A stretch of 64,000 nucleotides of DNA from JBNFVY01 sp049943335 (GTDB taxonomy: Bacteria; Pseudomonadota; Alphaproteobacteria; Rhodobacterales; Rhodobacteraceae). Location: assembly GCF_049943335.1 (NCBI RefSeq), contig NZ_JBNFVY010000003.1, positions 124,001-188,000 of the forward strand, read 5' to 3'. This document shows, piece after piece, positions 8,598-17,796 of the stretch. The position numbers were made by a program, and so were the translations under genes. Positions within the stretch are counted from its first letter, which is position 1. Every line of letters begins with the position of its first letter. The notes beneath the pieces were generated by a model. That model saw nothing but the letters and a program-made list of their open reading frames with translations, searched no databases and was not told the DNA's origin.

Positions 8598-9733
8598 GCC
8601 CAGGCAAACCGATCATCACGCTATCCAATCTGGAAAAGTTCTACGGCGACTTTCAAGTCTTGCGCGGCATCGATCTGGATATTTTCGAGGGCGAATTCTT
8701 TTCCCTGCTCGGCTCGTCCGGATGCGGCAAGACCACGCTGCTGCGCGCCATTGCCGGGTTCGAAGGGTTCGAAAAAGGCAATCTGCGCATCGATGGGCGT
8801 GACATGGCCGGTGTCCCGCCGAACGAACGCCCCACCAACATGGTGTTCCAGTCCTACGCGATTTTTCCACATATGAGCGTGGGTGAAAACGTCGGCTTCG
8901 GCCTGCGCAAGCGGCGCGCAATGGGGCGCGACAGCAAAGCGCGTGCGGTGGCCGAGGCGCTGGAGATGGTGGGATTGGCGGGATTTGGCGGGCGCGCGGC
9001 CCATGCGCTGTCCGGCGGTCAGCGCCAGCGTGTGGCCCTGGCACGCGCCCTTGTGTTGCGGCCCAAGGTTCTGCTGCTGGACGAGCCGATGTCGGCGCTC
9101 GATGCCAAGATCCGGGCCCAGATGCAGCACGAATTGCGCCGCCTGCAGCGCGAAGTCGGGATCACCTTCATTCTGGTCACGCATGATCAGGAAGAGGCGC
9201 TGATCATGTCCGACCGGATCGCGGTGATGTTCGACGGCGGCATCGCGCAGGTGGCCGATCCGCAGACCCTGTACAAACGCCCGGCCAGCCGGCGGGTGGC
9301 GGAATTCATCGGGGTGATGAATTTCCTGCCTGCCGAAATTTCCCCAGCCGACGGGCGCGATATCCATGTGCGCGTTGCCGGGCTGGGCGACGGCACGATG
9401 GCGGCCGATCAATGCTCTGCAGGGCTGACGCCGGGGTCGGTGCAGGTGGGGCTGCGTCCCGAGACCCTGTCGATCCTATACGAAGGCGATGTCAGCGCGC
9501 TGCCGCAAGCCCGGGGCACGGTGGTCGAGGTCACGTATTACGGCGACATGACCAGCTATGACGTGGCGCTTGATGGCGTCGACAAACCGATCTCGATCAC
9601 GATGAAAAACCTTGTCGGGCGCCCGGTGCTGGGCCGTGGGGACGCGGCGCGGATCGCGTGGAACCCCGAAAGCCTTGTGGTCTTCCCCAAAGATCAGCTG
9701 TCTGCCGGAATCAGTCCCAAGCCGCGCAGGTAG
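8594..9733 (+). CDS. ABC transporter ATP-binding protein, PotA type
   Basis: The 379-aa ATPase powers the two preceding permeases. Visible motifs are Walker A GSSGCGKT (40-47), the signature LSGGQRQRVALARAL, Walker B VLLLDEPMSALDAK, and a C-terminal TOBE-like domain from about residue 290. The start is a GTG overlapping the stop of the upstream permease, with GGAGG six bases before it. The last 40 bases overlap the 3' end of the convergent TetR-type gene, so the two messages are antisense to each other there. I infer a polyamine-like substrate only from family resemblance. Confidence 0.9.
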   Translation: MSPGKPIITLSNLEKFYGDFQVLRGIDLDIFEGEFFSLLGSSGCGKTTLLRAIAGFEGFEKGNLRIDGRDMAGVPPNERPTNMVFQSYAIFPHMSVGENVGFGLRKRRAMGRDSKARAVAEALEMVGLAGFGGRAAHALSGGQRQRVALARALVLRPKVLLLDEPMSALDAKIRAQMQHELRRLQREVGITFILVTHDQEEALIMSDRIAVMFDGGIAQVADPQTLYKRPASRRVAEFIGVMNFLPAEISPADGRDIHVRVAGLGDGTMAADQCSAGLTPGSVQVGLRPETLSILYEGDVSALPQARGTVVEVTYYGDMTSYDVALDGVDKPISITMKNLVGRPVLGRGDAARIAWNPESLVVFPKDQLSAGISPKPRR

Positions 9734-10311
9734 ATCCCGATCCCGCTCTCCAGCAGGTCCTCGGGCGGGTACGGGCTCTTGGTGCCGGGGCTGCCGCGTG
9801 CAAATAGTTCGACCACCCCGTGGCACATCGCCCAGATATGCGAGGCGACCATCTTGGCCGGGGGCCGCTTGTCGGCCGGGATATGCCGGGTCAATTCGGC
9901 CGCGGCATCTTCCAGTATCGATAGGGCCCTGTTGGCGGCCTGGTACAGTTCCGGCGTGCGCTGGATCGAAATCCCGCTTTCGAACATCGCGATGTAATGG
10001 CCGGGGTGTTTGCGCGCGAACGCCAGATAGGCGTGGCCCGTCGCTTCGAACGCGGCCAGATCGGATGTGCTGCCAGTGGCGCGGGCATATTCCACCAGGT
10101 CGCCGAAGATCCCGTACCCCTGCAGCGCGATTTCCGCGATCAGGTCCGCGCGCCCTTCGAAATGGCGGTAGACGGCGGCCGGGGTGACGCCGGCGCTCTT
10201 GGCAGCTTCGGACAGGGTAAAGCCGGTGGGGCCCTTGTTTTCGATCAGCTCCAGCGCAGCGTCGACCAGGGCTTGGCGCAGGTTGCCATGGTGATAGCCG
10301 CGCTTAGCCAT
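9694..10311 (-). CDS. TetR/AcrR-family transcriptional regulator
   Basis: A 205-aa regulator. The N-terminal helix-turn-helix (residues about 10-52) contains FTLSEAAKSAGVTPAAVYRHF, the family's DNA-reading helix. The C-terminal ligand domain resembles the TetR_C_33 (WHG) group, with HIWAMCHGVVELFARG. The start at MAKRGYHHGN is the classic beginning of this subgroup. It overlaps the end of ppk2 by eight bases on the same strand and the end of the ABC ATPase gene on the other. Targets are unknown; ppk2 or the transporter are the obvious neighbours. Confidence 0.88.
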   Translation of the reverse strand: MAKRGYHHGNLRQALVDAALELIENKGPTGFTLSEAAKSAGVTPAAVYRHFEGRADLIAEIALQGYGIFGDLVEYARATGSTSDLAAFEATGHAYLAFARKHPGHYIAMFESGISIQRTPELYQAANRALSILEDAAAELTRHIPADKRPPAKMVASHIWAMCHGVVELFARGSPGTKSPYPPEDLLESGIGIYLRGLGLIPADS

Positions 10312-11167
10312 GCCAAATGTCCGGGGTGCCGCACACCTTTGGGTCGGGCGCGTCAACCTTGCCTTTGCCGGCATAATCAATCTGGTTCAGAACGGCGCGA
10401 ATGGCGGCCAACCGGGCACGGTACTTGTCATCCGACAGCACCACCGTCCACGGGGCCACCTGCGTGTGCGAGCGCGCGAAGGTTTCGGAAATCGCCGCTG
10501 AATAGTCATCCCATTTCTTCAAACCCTCAACGTCAATCCATGAGAGTTTCCATTGCTTTAGCGGGTCTTTTTCACGCGCCAGAAAGCGGCGCAGCTGTTC
10601 GGCGCGCCCCACGTTCAGCCAGATCTTGAACAACTGGATGCCTTCGCTGGCCAGCATGTCTTCGAATTCGGGCAACTGGTGGAAAAACTTTTCGCGCTGC
10701 GCGTCGGTGCAAAAGCCGAACACCTTTTCCACGACGCCGCGATTGTACCACGACCGGTCGAACAGAACGATTTCACCCGCCGTGGGCAGATGATCCACGT
10801 AGCGCTGGAAATACCATTGCCCCGCTTCGCGTTCGGTCGGCTTGGACAGGGCCACGGTGCGCGCGATCCGTGGATTAAGGTTCTCGCGGAACCGCTTGAT
10901 CGTGCCACCTTTTCCCGCCGCATCACGGCCTTCAAAAACCACCACGATCCGTTTGCCGTTTTCCTTGACGTCGGCCTGCAGCTTGACCAGCTCGCGTTGC
11001 AGCATGTCGATTTGGTCCTGATAGGTCGATTTCTTCATCCACCGATCATAGGGGTAGCTGTCGCGCAGGATGTCTTTCTTGTCGCCCTGGTCAATCGCGC
11101 GCCGCACATGTTCGGGCGCGCCATTTTCGTAGAAATCGGAAATCGCTCCGTCGAAGGGAAGGGTCAT
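10304..11167 (-). CDS. ppk2: Polyphosphate kinase 2 (PPK2 family)
   Basis: The 287-aa cytoplasmic enzyme transfers phosphate between polyphosphate and nucleotides. Walker A is GRDAAGKGGTIKR and Walker B is VLFDRSWYNRGVVEKVFGF, with a lid region around REKDPLKQWKLSWIDVEGL. It is a single-domain (class I-like) protein of normal length. The start is the ATG preceded by AAAGGTGAG; an in-frame GTG 24 bases upstream is less likely. It lies between the alpha/beta hydrolase and the TetR regulator on one strand. Whether it favours GDP, ADP or AMP cannot be read from sequence. Confidence 0.92.
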   Translation of the reverse strand: MTLPFDGAISDFYENGAPEHVRRAIDQGDKKDILRDSYPYDRWMKKSTYQDQIDMLQRELVKLQADVKENGKRIVVVFEGRDAAGKGGTIKRFRENLNPRIARTVALSKPTEREAGQWYFQRYVDHLPTAGEIVLFDRSWYNRGVVEKVFGFCTDAQREKFFHQLPEFEDMLASEGIQLFKIWLNVGRAEQLRRFLAREKDPLKQWKLSWIDVEGLKKWDDYSAAISETFARSHTQVAPWTVVLSDDKYRARLAAIRAVLNQIDYAGKGKVDAPDPKVCGTPDIWHG

Positions 11168-11200
11168 CTGCTCACCTTTCGTTTCGGCCACTATCGCGGG

Positions 11201-12202
11201 TTAGAAGCCCGAGTACAATCCGGCGCGGAGGGCGGCCCGATCAACGGCGGCCACCACGTCTGCGACCGCCACATGGTGCGGCATGTGTCCGATCCCGTCC
11301 AAGCGGGTCAGATGCGCATTCGGCGCGTCCCGTGCAAGCTGTTCGGCGTGGATGGCAAGGGGTACCGTGTCGTCATGGGTCCCGTGCAGGATTTCGATGG
11401 GCAGGGTCAGGGATCCGTAGCGGGCGTCCATCCCCGCGATCTGGGATTGCAGGGCCGCACGCTGAACGGCGTTGGCGCGCAATGACCGGTGGCGCAGCGT
11501 CATGCGCGGCCCGAAATGATCGGGGTAGCCTTCGGGCATCGTTTGCGGAGTAAAGACGCTGGCCATTTCTCGGCGCACAACGGCCCGCGGAACCCACGCG
11601 TTCAGCAGCCATGCCATGACGGGGCCGCTGAGTGGATGCGACAACGCCTTGTAATAGGTCGACAGGCCGCCGTCCCATTCATGGCTGGGCGCGGATAGCT
11701 GCACCAGCGCCGACAGGCTGCCCGGCGCATCCAGAGCCCAGGCCAGCGATACTGCGCCGCCGTAACTTTGGCCTAGTACGATCGGGGCCCTGGCACCCAT
11801 CGCGCCGGCCGTGCGCCGTATCGCATCCGCCTGGTCGGACAAAAGGTGACCATCAGGGCGCGCCTGCGACCAGCCCAACCCCGGCCGGTCGATGGAAAAC
11901 ACGCGAAAGCTTTGTGCCAGTGCGGGGGCCAGTGCAAAGCTCATGTCGCGGGTCGACCCGGACGAGCCGTGGATCAGCACCACATGGGGCGCGTCCTGAG
12001 GCCCCGCCACCGTGCCAAGCATTGCCCGCCCGTCGATGTCGATCAGGCGGCCTTCGGGCGGATAGGCGCTGTGCACAGCGCGGGTGCGCAATGTGGCCGC
12101 GCCCACCGTCGCCGCAATTGCCACGGCGGCGATGGTTGACAGGAACAGGGCGTTAACTGCCAATTTTTTCAATGTCGTAGTGGGTGGATTGGTAGATTTC
12201 AT
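11201..12202 (-). CDS. Membrane-anchored alpha/beta hydrolase
   Basis: A 333-aa alpha/beta-hydrolase. An N-terminal hydrophobic segment (about 12-35) looks like a signal anchor, so the catalytic domain is probably periplasmic. The oxyanion strand VVLIHGSSGS, nucleophile elbow GQSYGG, late Asp in HGTHDDTVPL and catalytic His in GIGHMPHH make a complete triad. The natural substrate is unknown. The start chosen overlaps the end of metA by 50 bases, which is long; a TTG at codon 11 would shorten it but still overlap. No strong ribosome site precedes either. Confidence 0.85.
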   Translation of the reverse strand: MKSTNPPTTTLKKLAVNALFLSTIAAVAIAATVGAATLRTRAVHSAYPPEGRLIDIDGRAMLGTVAGPQDAPHVVLIHGSSGSTRDMSFALAPALAQSFRVFSIDRPGLGWSQARPDGHLLSDQADAIRRTAGAMGARAPIVLGQSYGGAVSLAWALDAPGSLSALVQLSAPSHEWDGGLSTYYKALSHPLSGPVMAWLLNAWVPRAVVRREMASVFTPQTMPEGYPDHFGPRMTLRHRSLRANAVQRAALQSQIAGMDARYGSLTLPIEILHGTHDDTVPLAIHAEQLARDAPNAHLTRLDGIGHMPHHVAVADVVAAVDRAALRAGLYSGF

Positions 12203-13076
12203 TCACCCAGTTGCCATAGAGCAGATGGGCATGGCTGCGCCACCGGTTCAGCGGCGGCAGGTCCGGGTTGTCGTCCGGGTAATAGTTGCGCGGCACGTTG
12301 ATCTCTTTGCCCGATGCCACGTCCCGATCATATTCTTCCTTGAGCGTTTCGCTGTCATATTCAAAGTGGTTGAAAACCATCAGCGCGCGATGCTCGGGGT
12401 CTTGCACCAGGCACGGCCCCACCTCGTCACTGCCCAGCAGCGTGATCAGCGACGGGTGCGCGTCGATTTCGGCTTGTTTCATTTCGGTCCAGCGGCTGAC
12501 CGGGACAACGAAATCATCCGAAAACCCCCGCAGATAGGGCGACGCCGGGGCCAGGTTGTTGTGGCGGAAACAGCCGAACGCCTTGCGATCCAGAAGGTGT
12601 TTCTGAATGTTGTGGAAATGATAAAGCAGCGCCATGCCGCCCCAACACACGCCAATGGTGGAATGCACGTGGGTTTGCGTCCAGTCGAAGACCTGCGTCA
12701 GCTCGTCCCAATAGGTCACGTCTTCATACGCGATGGTTTCGATCGGGGCGCCGGTGATAATCAGCCCGTCGAACTTTTCGCCACTGGCGGCCACGTCGGC
12801 AAAGGGGCGATAGAATTCGGCCATGTGCTCGGCGGCGGTGTTTCTGGTCTGATGCTCGGACATGCGCAGCAGGTGAAATTCGATCTGCAGCGGGGTGGCC
12901 CCGATCAGCCGCGCAAACTGGTTTTCGGTCTGAATTTTCTTGGGCATCAGGTTCAAAAGCCCGATGCGCAACGGCCGGATGTCCTGTGTCTGCGCACGGC
13001 CCTCGCCCATGACCATGACGCCCTCGGCCGACAGGACATCATAAGCGGGCAGGTTTTCGGGCAGGGTGATGGGCAT
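12153..13076 (-). CDS. metA: Homoserine O-acyltransferase, MetA family, probably acetyl-CoA dependent
   Basis: A 307-aa enzyme of methionine synthesis that acylates the homoserine hydroxyl. MetA features are clear: LNLMPKKIQTENQF, the nucleophile Cys144 in IGVCWGG, and FNHFEYD near residue 235. The residue that sets acyl specificity in this family lies in TGAPIETIAYEDV. It is Glu (residue 113), as in the acetyl-CoA-using enzymes; E. coli succinyltransferase has Gly there. I therefore infer homoserine O-acetyltransferase (MetAA) despite the usual O-succinyltransferase label. I saw no SAM-II riboswitch in the short 57-base leader. Confidence 0.93.
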   Translation of the reverse strand: MPITLPENLPAYDVLSAEGVMVMGEGRAQTQDIRPLRIGLLNLMPKKIQTENQFARLIGATPLQIEFHLLRMSEHQTRNTAAEHMAEFYRPFADVAASGEKFDGLIITGAPIETIAYEDVTYWDELTQVFDWTQTHVHSTIGVCWGGMALLYHFHNIQKHLLDRKAFGCFRHNNLAPASPYLRGFSDDFVVPVSRWTEMKQAEIDAHPSLITLLGSDEVGPCLVQDPEHRALMVFNHFEYDSETLKEEYDRDVASGKEINVPRNYYPDDNPDLPPLNRWRSHAHLLYGNWVNEIYQSTHYDIEKIGS

Positions 13077-13133
13077 CGGATCGGCCTTTGGCGGTTGCGT
13101 GAAGCGGGAAGATAGGGCTTTGGCGCGGTGGGC

Positions 13134-14009
13134 TCAAGTGCGGGGGGGCTGGCGCGCGTCCAGCGCATGGGCAATCAGATCGGTGAAATCCTGCGCCGTG
13201 CTGACCTGAGCGACATCGGCGGCATCGACGCTCACGCCCCAGTTTTCGGCCATCGCCCGATAGATCGGCTGGCGATGGGCCAGGGCCCTGGCATATGTGA
13301 ACCGGATGAAATCGTCGGGATCGACGGCGTCGGGCGCCACACCGCGCGCGGCCAGATAGGCATCCCACTGCGCCGACAGGAATTCGGGCCGGTAGCACAT
13401 CGGTTTGGGGGCGCGGTCAAAGCGGCGGATCAGTTCTTCGGTATGCGCGTGCGATCCGCGAATCCAGACCGGCAGCAACACCTGGCTGAGTGGTTTCAGC
13501 ACCGGATCTTCGGGATTTTCGGGATCGACCACTTCGCAGATCGACCCCGACGTGTCGCAGACAAAGTTGTCATACCCGTACAGCCGTTTGGCCCGGTTGA
13601 TGAAATGGGGCGTGTCCTGCATGGCTGCGATTTCGGCCACCGTGTGCTGGGCCTGACGCATCCTGTATTCGTCAATCGGCAAGCCACCCTTGGCCGGATC
13701 GCCCGGTTTGCCCAGATACGTGGACAGGGGCGTAAGGTTATCGAACGTGATGTTCGACGCGATATACACGCTGTCAGTGCGCAACAGCTCGGCCAGAAAC
13801 GGGTTTTTCATCGCCTCGGCCTTGAAGTTGTCGGCGATGTGTTCGCCCATATACCGCGTGCCGATGCGGTAATCGGCCGAATAGTGGAACCAGTCGCCGC
13901 TGTCGCGCAGCATGGTCGACACGAATGTCTTGCCCAGTCCGGACATGCCAAACAGCATCACGCGTTTTTGCGGGGCGTCCCGCCAGTCTTGTCCGGATGA
14001 ATAGATCAT
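13134..14009 (-). CDS. P-loop ATPase of unknown role
   Basis: A 291-aa soluble protein that starts MIYSSGQDWRD and carries a Walker A motif GMSGLGKTFVS at about residues 20-30. SGDWFHYSADYRIGTRY follows. I know similar proteins in Rhodobacterales only as 'ATPase' and cannot name a pathway. No membrane segments are seen. It lies between metA and an EamA transporter on the minus strand, 57 bases upstream of metA, so it may share that message. The longer frame to 14111 was rejected because its extra residues look random. Confidence 0.8.
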   Translation of the reverse strand: MIYSSGQDWRDAPQKRVMLFGMSGLGKTFVSTMLRDSGDWFHYSADYRIGTRYMGEHIADNFKAEAMKNPFLAELLRTDSVYIASNITFDNLTPLSTYLGKPGDPAKGGLPIDEYRMRQAQHTVAEIAAMQDTPHFINRAKRLYGYDNFVCDTSGSICEVVDPENPEDPVLKPLSQVLLPVWIRGSHAHTEELIRRFDRAPKPMCYRPEFLSAQWDAYLAARGVAPDAVDPDDFIRFTYARALAHRQPIYRAMAENWGVSVDAADVAQVSTAQDFTDLIAHALDARQPPRT

Positions 14010-14061
14010 GTGTTGCGTCCCTTGCTTCGCGGGCGCATCTAGCCGGTTGCAAGCGGCGGGG

Positions 14062-14985
14062 TCAATTCCGGCGCGCGCCGTGACCCGCGATCTTGCGCCA
14101 CACGCGCCCATCGATCAAGATCATGCCCGCCGCGATCAGGGCAAACCCGGCATAGGCCTGAGGGCTCAGGCTTTCGTTCAACCAGATCGCGCCAAGCGCA
14201 ACCGCCACAGGGGCGACCAACAGCGTGACCAGCAGCAGGTTGCCCGACCCGGCGGCCTTGGCCAGCCAGTAATAGAGCAGATAGGCCACGCCGGTCGCGA
14301 TCACCGCCAGGTAGAGCGTCGCCGCTATGACGTCCGCCGACAGGTCGGTGGGCGGCGGCCCTGCGACCAACCACGCCAGCGGCAGCATGACGATGGTCGA
14401 GCAGGTCAGCATGCCAAGGGCTGCGACCTCGGGGCGGATGCCGGTCAACCTTGCGCGGGCAAAACTGCCTGTGACGCCATAGGAAATCGCGGCCCCGATC
14501 ACGGCCAGCTGGCCCAGCGACGTGATGGAAAACCCGCGCAGCGCCGACACGCCGATGACCAGTGCCACGCCGCCAAGGCCCAGCGTCACACCGATCAGTT
14601 TGTGTGGCGTCAGCCGTTCATCGGCAAAGACCAATGCCGCGATCAGAATTCCGAAAAACGCGGTGGATGCGTTCAGGATCGATGCCAGCCCAGAGGCGAT
14701 ATGTTGCTGTCCCCAGGTGATCAGCATGAAAGGCACCACGTTGTTGAACATGCCCATGACCGCCGCGGCGCGCCAGAATGTCCCACTGCGCGGCACGCTC
14801 AGCCCGCGGATCAGCACATAGACCCACAGCACCAGCGCACCCAGCCCGACCCGGCTGGCCACGATCCACTGAACCGCCATTTCGCGCAGCATGACGGCAT
14901 TTGACAGAAAACTGGCACCCCAGATCAGGGCCAGCAACAACAGCCCGGCCCAGGCCCGCAGCGATATGGATTTCTGTTCAACCAT
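14062..14985 (-). CDS. EamA-family (DMT) membrane transporter
   Basis: A 307-aa inner-membrane protein with ten predicted helices arranged as two repeated EamA halves (about 12-145 and 155-290). The opening helix ALIWGASFLSNAVML and the repeat start GAAISYGVTGSFAR are typical of drug/metabolite exporters. Substrate is unknown. A second EamA gene follows upstream on the same strand, but the two are too diverged to be a recent duplication by eye. Confidence 0.9.
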   Translation of the reverse strand: MVEQKSISLRAWAGLLLLALIWGASFLSNAVMLREMAVQWIVASRVGLGALVLWVYVLIRGLSVPRSGTFWRAAAVMGMFNNVVPFMLITWGQQHIASGLASILNASTAFFGILIAALVFADERLTPHKLIGVTLGLGGVALVIGVSALRGFSITSLGQLAVIGAAISYGVTGSFARARLTGIRPEVAALGMLTCSTIVMLPLAWLVAGPPPTDLSADVIAATLYLAVIATGVAYLLYYWLAKAAGSGNLLLVTLLVAPVAVALGAIWLNESLSPQAYAGFALIAAGMILIDGRVWRKIAGHGARRN

Positions 14986-15026
14986 GGCGCGACGCTAGGG
15001 TCTGAACGCAGGCACCGCAATCTGGA

Positions 15027-15914
15027 TCATGCGGATTTGGCAGTGCCCCGTCCGCCCAAACCCAGAATGTTCGCGTAGTTCGCGCCAAAGATGATGGCCG
15101 CGCCCAGCAAGACGGGCCATTCCAGCGCTTCGCCGTAGATCGCCGCGCCCAGAAGCGCGATCAGCGGCAGGCGCACAAAGTCGATCGGCGACACGATGGC
15201 GGGCGGGGCCAGGGACAGCGCGGTTGTCAGGCAGAAATGGGCCACCAGCCCGCCCATCCCGACGACGACCAGCCAGCCAGCGGTGGGGAGCGATGGCAAG
15301 GTCATGTCACCATCCAACCCCGCGCAGGCAAAGCCGAACACCATCTGCATCAGCGTCAGCCAGAACAGGACACAGGTGACAGTGACATCGCCCTTTTGCG
15401 TGAGCTTTCGGGTAAACAGGATCGACCCGGCAAACCCCCAGGCACACAGCGCCGCCGCGATCAGCCCGGGCGAAAGGGCCCCTGCGCCGAAAGGGCGCGC
15501 GACGATCAGGATGCCGCAAAAACCGATCAGTGCGGTGATCACATTCAACCGGGTCAGCCGGTCGCCCAGAACCATGGGCGCCAGCAGCACGACAAGGATC
15601 GGGGCAGTGAATTCGAGTGCGATGACCTGCGCCAGCGGGATGATCGCCACGGCAAAGAACCACAGGTTCTGCCCGGTAAAGTGAAACACGTTGCGCCAGA
15701 AATGCAGCTGCAGATGCGCGCTATTCACGCTGCGCAACGCCCCTGTCGCCCAGCCCAGCGCCAGCACGATACCAAAGCCGATCACCGATCGGTAGGCCAT
15801 GATTTCAAAGGTATCCAGTTGCCCGCCAAGTTGCCGCCCGGCAATCGCCATCGACGAAAACCCACCCACTGCGCCCATCATCCAGAGCGCGGCATGCAGC
15901 GGCCGCGCGCTCAT
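15027..15914 (-). CDS. EamA-family (DMT) membrane transporter
   Basis: A 295-aa ten-helix transporter beginning MSARPLHAALWMMGAVGGFSSM. EamA halves cover about 10-135 and 150-285. The start is the ATG that overlaps the guaA stop by four bases (ATGA), so it is the second gene of a guaA-led message. The longer frame to 15950 would run into guaA and was not used. Substrate unknown; linkage to guaA suggests but does not prove a nucleobase or related product. Confidence 0.88.
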   Translation of the reverse strand: MSARPLHAALWMMGAVGGFSSMAIAGRQLGGQLDTFEIMAYRSVIGFGIVLALGWATGALRSVNSAHLQLHFWRNVFHFTGQNLWFFAVAIIPLAQVIALEFTAPILVVLLAPMVLGDRLTRLNVITALIGFCGILIVARPFGAGALSPGLIAAALCAWGFAGSILFTRKLTQKGDVTVTCVLFWLTLMQMVFGFACAGLDGDMTLPSLPTAGWLVVVGMGGLVAHFCLTTALSLAPPAIVSPIDFVRLPLIALLGAAIYGEALEWPVLLGAAIIFGANYANILGLGGRGTAKSA

Positions 15915-17482
15915 TCCAGCTCGATCGTGCCGGGCGGTTTCGAGGTGCAATCGTAAAAGACGCGGTTGATGCCTTTGACCTCGTTGATGATCCGGGTCGA
16001 GGTTTCGGACAGGAAATCATGGGTAAACGGGTAGTAATCGGCGGTCATGCCATCGACACTGGTGACCGCACGCAGCGCCAGCGCATAGTCATAGGTGCGC
16101 CCGTCGCCCATCACCCCGACGGTGCGCATCGGCAGAATCGCTGCGAACGCCTGCCAGATGTCATCATAGAGATCATGTTTGCGGATCTGATCGATATAGA
16201 CCGCGTCGGCCTTGCGCAGGATTTCAAGCTTGTCGCGGGTGATTTCACCGGGGCAGCGGATCGCCAGCCCGGGGCCGGGAAAGGGGTGGCGGCCGATGAA
16301 GCTGGCCGGCAGGCCCAGCTCGTGGCCCAGTTCGCGCACCTCGTCCTTGAACAGCTCGCGCAGCGGTTCAACCAGTTTCAGACCCATCTTTTCGGGCAGG
16401 CCGCCCACGTTGTGGTGGCTTTTGATCGTGACGCTCGGCCCGCCGCTGAAGCTGACGCTTTCGATCACATCGGGGTACAATGTGCCCTGGGCCAGAAACT
16501 CGGCGCCCTCAATCCCGTCGGCATATTTCTGGAACACGTCGATGAACAGCTTGCCGATGATCTTGCGTTTGGTTTCGGGGTCGCTGACACCGTCGAGCGC
16601 GCCAAGAAACAGATCGCTTTCATCCGCATGGATCAGGTTGAGGTTGTAGTTGTCGCGGAACATCTGCACGACCTGTTCGGCCTCGTTCAGGCGCAACAGG
16701 CCATGGTCGACGAAAACACAAGTCAGCTGATCGCCGATCGCCTCGTGCAGCAAGATGCCGGTGACCGAACTGTCCACGCCGCCCGAAAGCGCGCAGATGA
16801 CCTTTTTGTCACCCACCTGTTCGCGGATCTTGGCAATCATTTCCTCGCGGTAGGCGCCCATCGTCCAGTCGCCCTTGAACCCGGCGATCTTGACGAAATT
16901 CTCGTACAGGGTCTTGCCGTTGGGGGTGTGGTGCACCTCGGGGTGGAATTGGACGGCGTAAAACCGGCGCTCGACATCGGCCGTCATGGCAAAGGGCGCA
17001 CCGGGCGAGGTGCCGTAGACCTGAAACCCCGGCGCAAGTTCGGCGACGTGATCGCCGTGGCTCATCCAGACTTGCTCGCGCCCCGACCCATCCATGAACC
17101 AGCCGTTGAAGAAATCCGTATGGCGCTCGGTGGGGGTGACATAGGCCCGGCCGAATTCAGCCGTGGCATGTTCGCCCGCTTCGACCCGCCCGCCCAGATC
17201 GTGCATCATCACCTGCTGGCCATAACAAATGCCCAAAATCGGCACGCCCAGATCATAGGCGGCCTTGGGCGGGCGGGGCGAGCCCTCGCGCATGACCGAA
17301 TCGGGGCCGCCGGAAAAGATGATCGCCTTGGGATCGAACGCCCTCAGACTGTCATCCGTGACATTCTGATAGGGATGGATTTCACAATAGACATTCAACT
17401 CGCGCAGGCGGCGCGCAATCAGCTGCGTCACCTGGCTGCCAAAGTCGATAATAAGAAGGCGGTCATGCGATGTGGTGCTCAT
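15911..17482 (-). CDS. guaA: GMP synthase (glutamine-hydrolysing)
   Basis: The 523-aa cytoplasmic enzyme turns XMP into GMP using ATP and glutamine. The N-terminal glutamine amidotransferase domain has the nucleophile in GICYGQQVM and His in VQFHPEVHHT. The central PP-loop ATPase is SGGVDSSVTG, and the C-terminal dimer domain ends SKPPGTIELE. The start MSTTSHDRLLIIDFGSQ matches the family; extension to 17542 has no protein character. No ribosome site is obvious before the ATG. Full length for the family. Confidence 0.98.
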   Translation of the reverse strand: MSTTSHDRLLIIDFGSQVTQLIARRLRELNVYCEIHPYQNVTDDSLRAFDPKAIIFSGGPDSVMREGSPRPPKAAYDLGVPILGICYGQQVMMHDLGGRVEAGEHATAEFGRAYVTPTERHTDFFNGWFMDGSGREQVWMSHGDHVAELAPGFQVYGTSPGAPFAMTADVERRFYAVQFHPEVHHTPNGKTLYENFVKIAGFKGDWTMGAYREEMIAKIREQVGDKKVICALSGGVDSSVTGILLHEAIGDQLTCVFVDHGLLRLNEAEQVVQMFRDNYNLNLIHADESDLFLGALDGVSDPETKRKIIGKLFIDVFQKYADGIEGAEFLAQGTLYPDVIESVSFSGGPSVTIKSHHNVGGLPEKMGLKLVEPLRELFKDEVRELGHELGLPASFIGRHPFPGPGLAIRCPGEITRDKLEILRKADAVYIDQIRKHDLYDDIWQAFAAILPMRTVGVMGDGRTYDYALALRAVTSVDGMTADYYPFTHDFLSETSTRIINEVKGINRVFYDCTSKPPGTIELE

Positions 17483-17750
17483 GATCGCGGAATAGGCCGT
17501 GGGGCAGGGCGGTGCAAGCCCCTCGGGCACCGCAGCGGGCATTCGCCGCTTCGCTCAATGCGATGAGCACGGGCGCGCGCGTGGCAGAGGGCCAAGCCAA
17601 TTGCCGGCGCGGTGTGGCAAAATCCACCTGGCTGCCCCGCGTGGCGGGCGCCGCCTGTCCCTTCCTTGGGGTGACCTGCGAGCGACATTGCGATCGTTCA
17701 TGTTTCACCCCGGTTCAGGACCGCGGCGGGCCGTCGCCCGCCACGGTCCA

Positions 17751-17791
17751 GGGAAAAGCAAAACGCGCCAAGGCACACGGCGGGCGCGTTT
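17751..17791 (-). terminator. Minus-strand intrinsic terminator downstream of DUF6477 and the RNA candidate
   Basis: Read on the minus strand, AAACGCGCC and GGCGCGTTT form a nine-base-pair stem (17783-17791 with 17761-17769) followed by TGCTTTTCCC. It lies a few bases beyond the structured element at 17797-17914 and would end any transcript covering it. Confidence 0.7.
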
Positions 17792-17796
17792 CATGT

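Noticed and set aside
13077..13133. SAM-II riboswitch before metA
   Set aside because: Such elements are common before metA in alphaproteobacteria, but only 57 bases separate metA from the upstream stop and I see no pseudoknot-forming segments.
16019..17566. Long open frame antisense to guaA
   Set aside because: It is a codon-bias shadow of guaA with no start signal and no recognisable domain.
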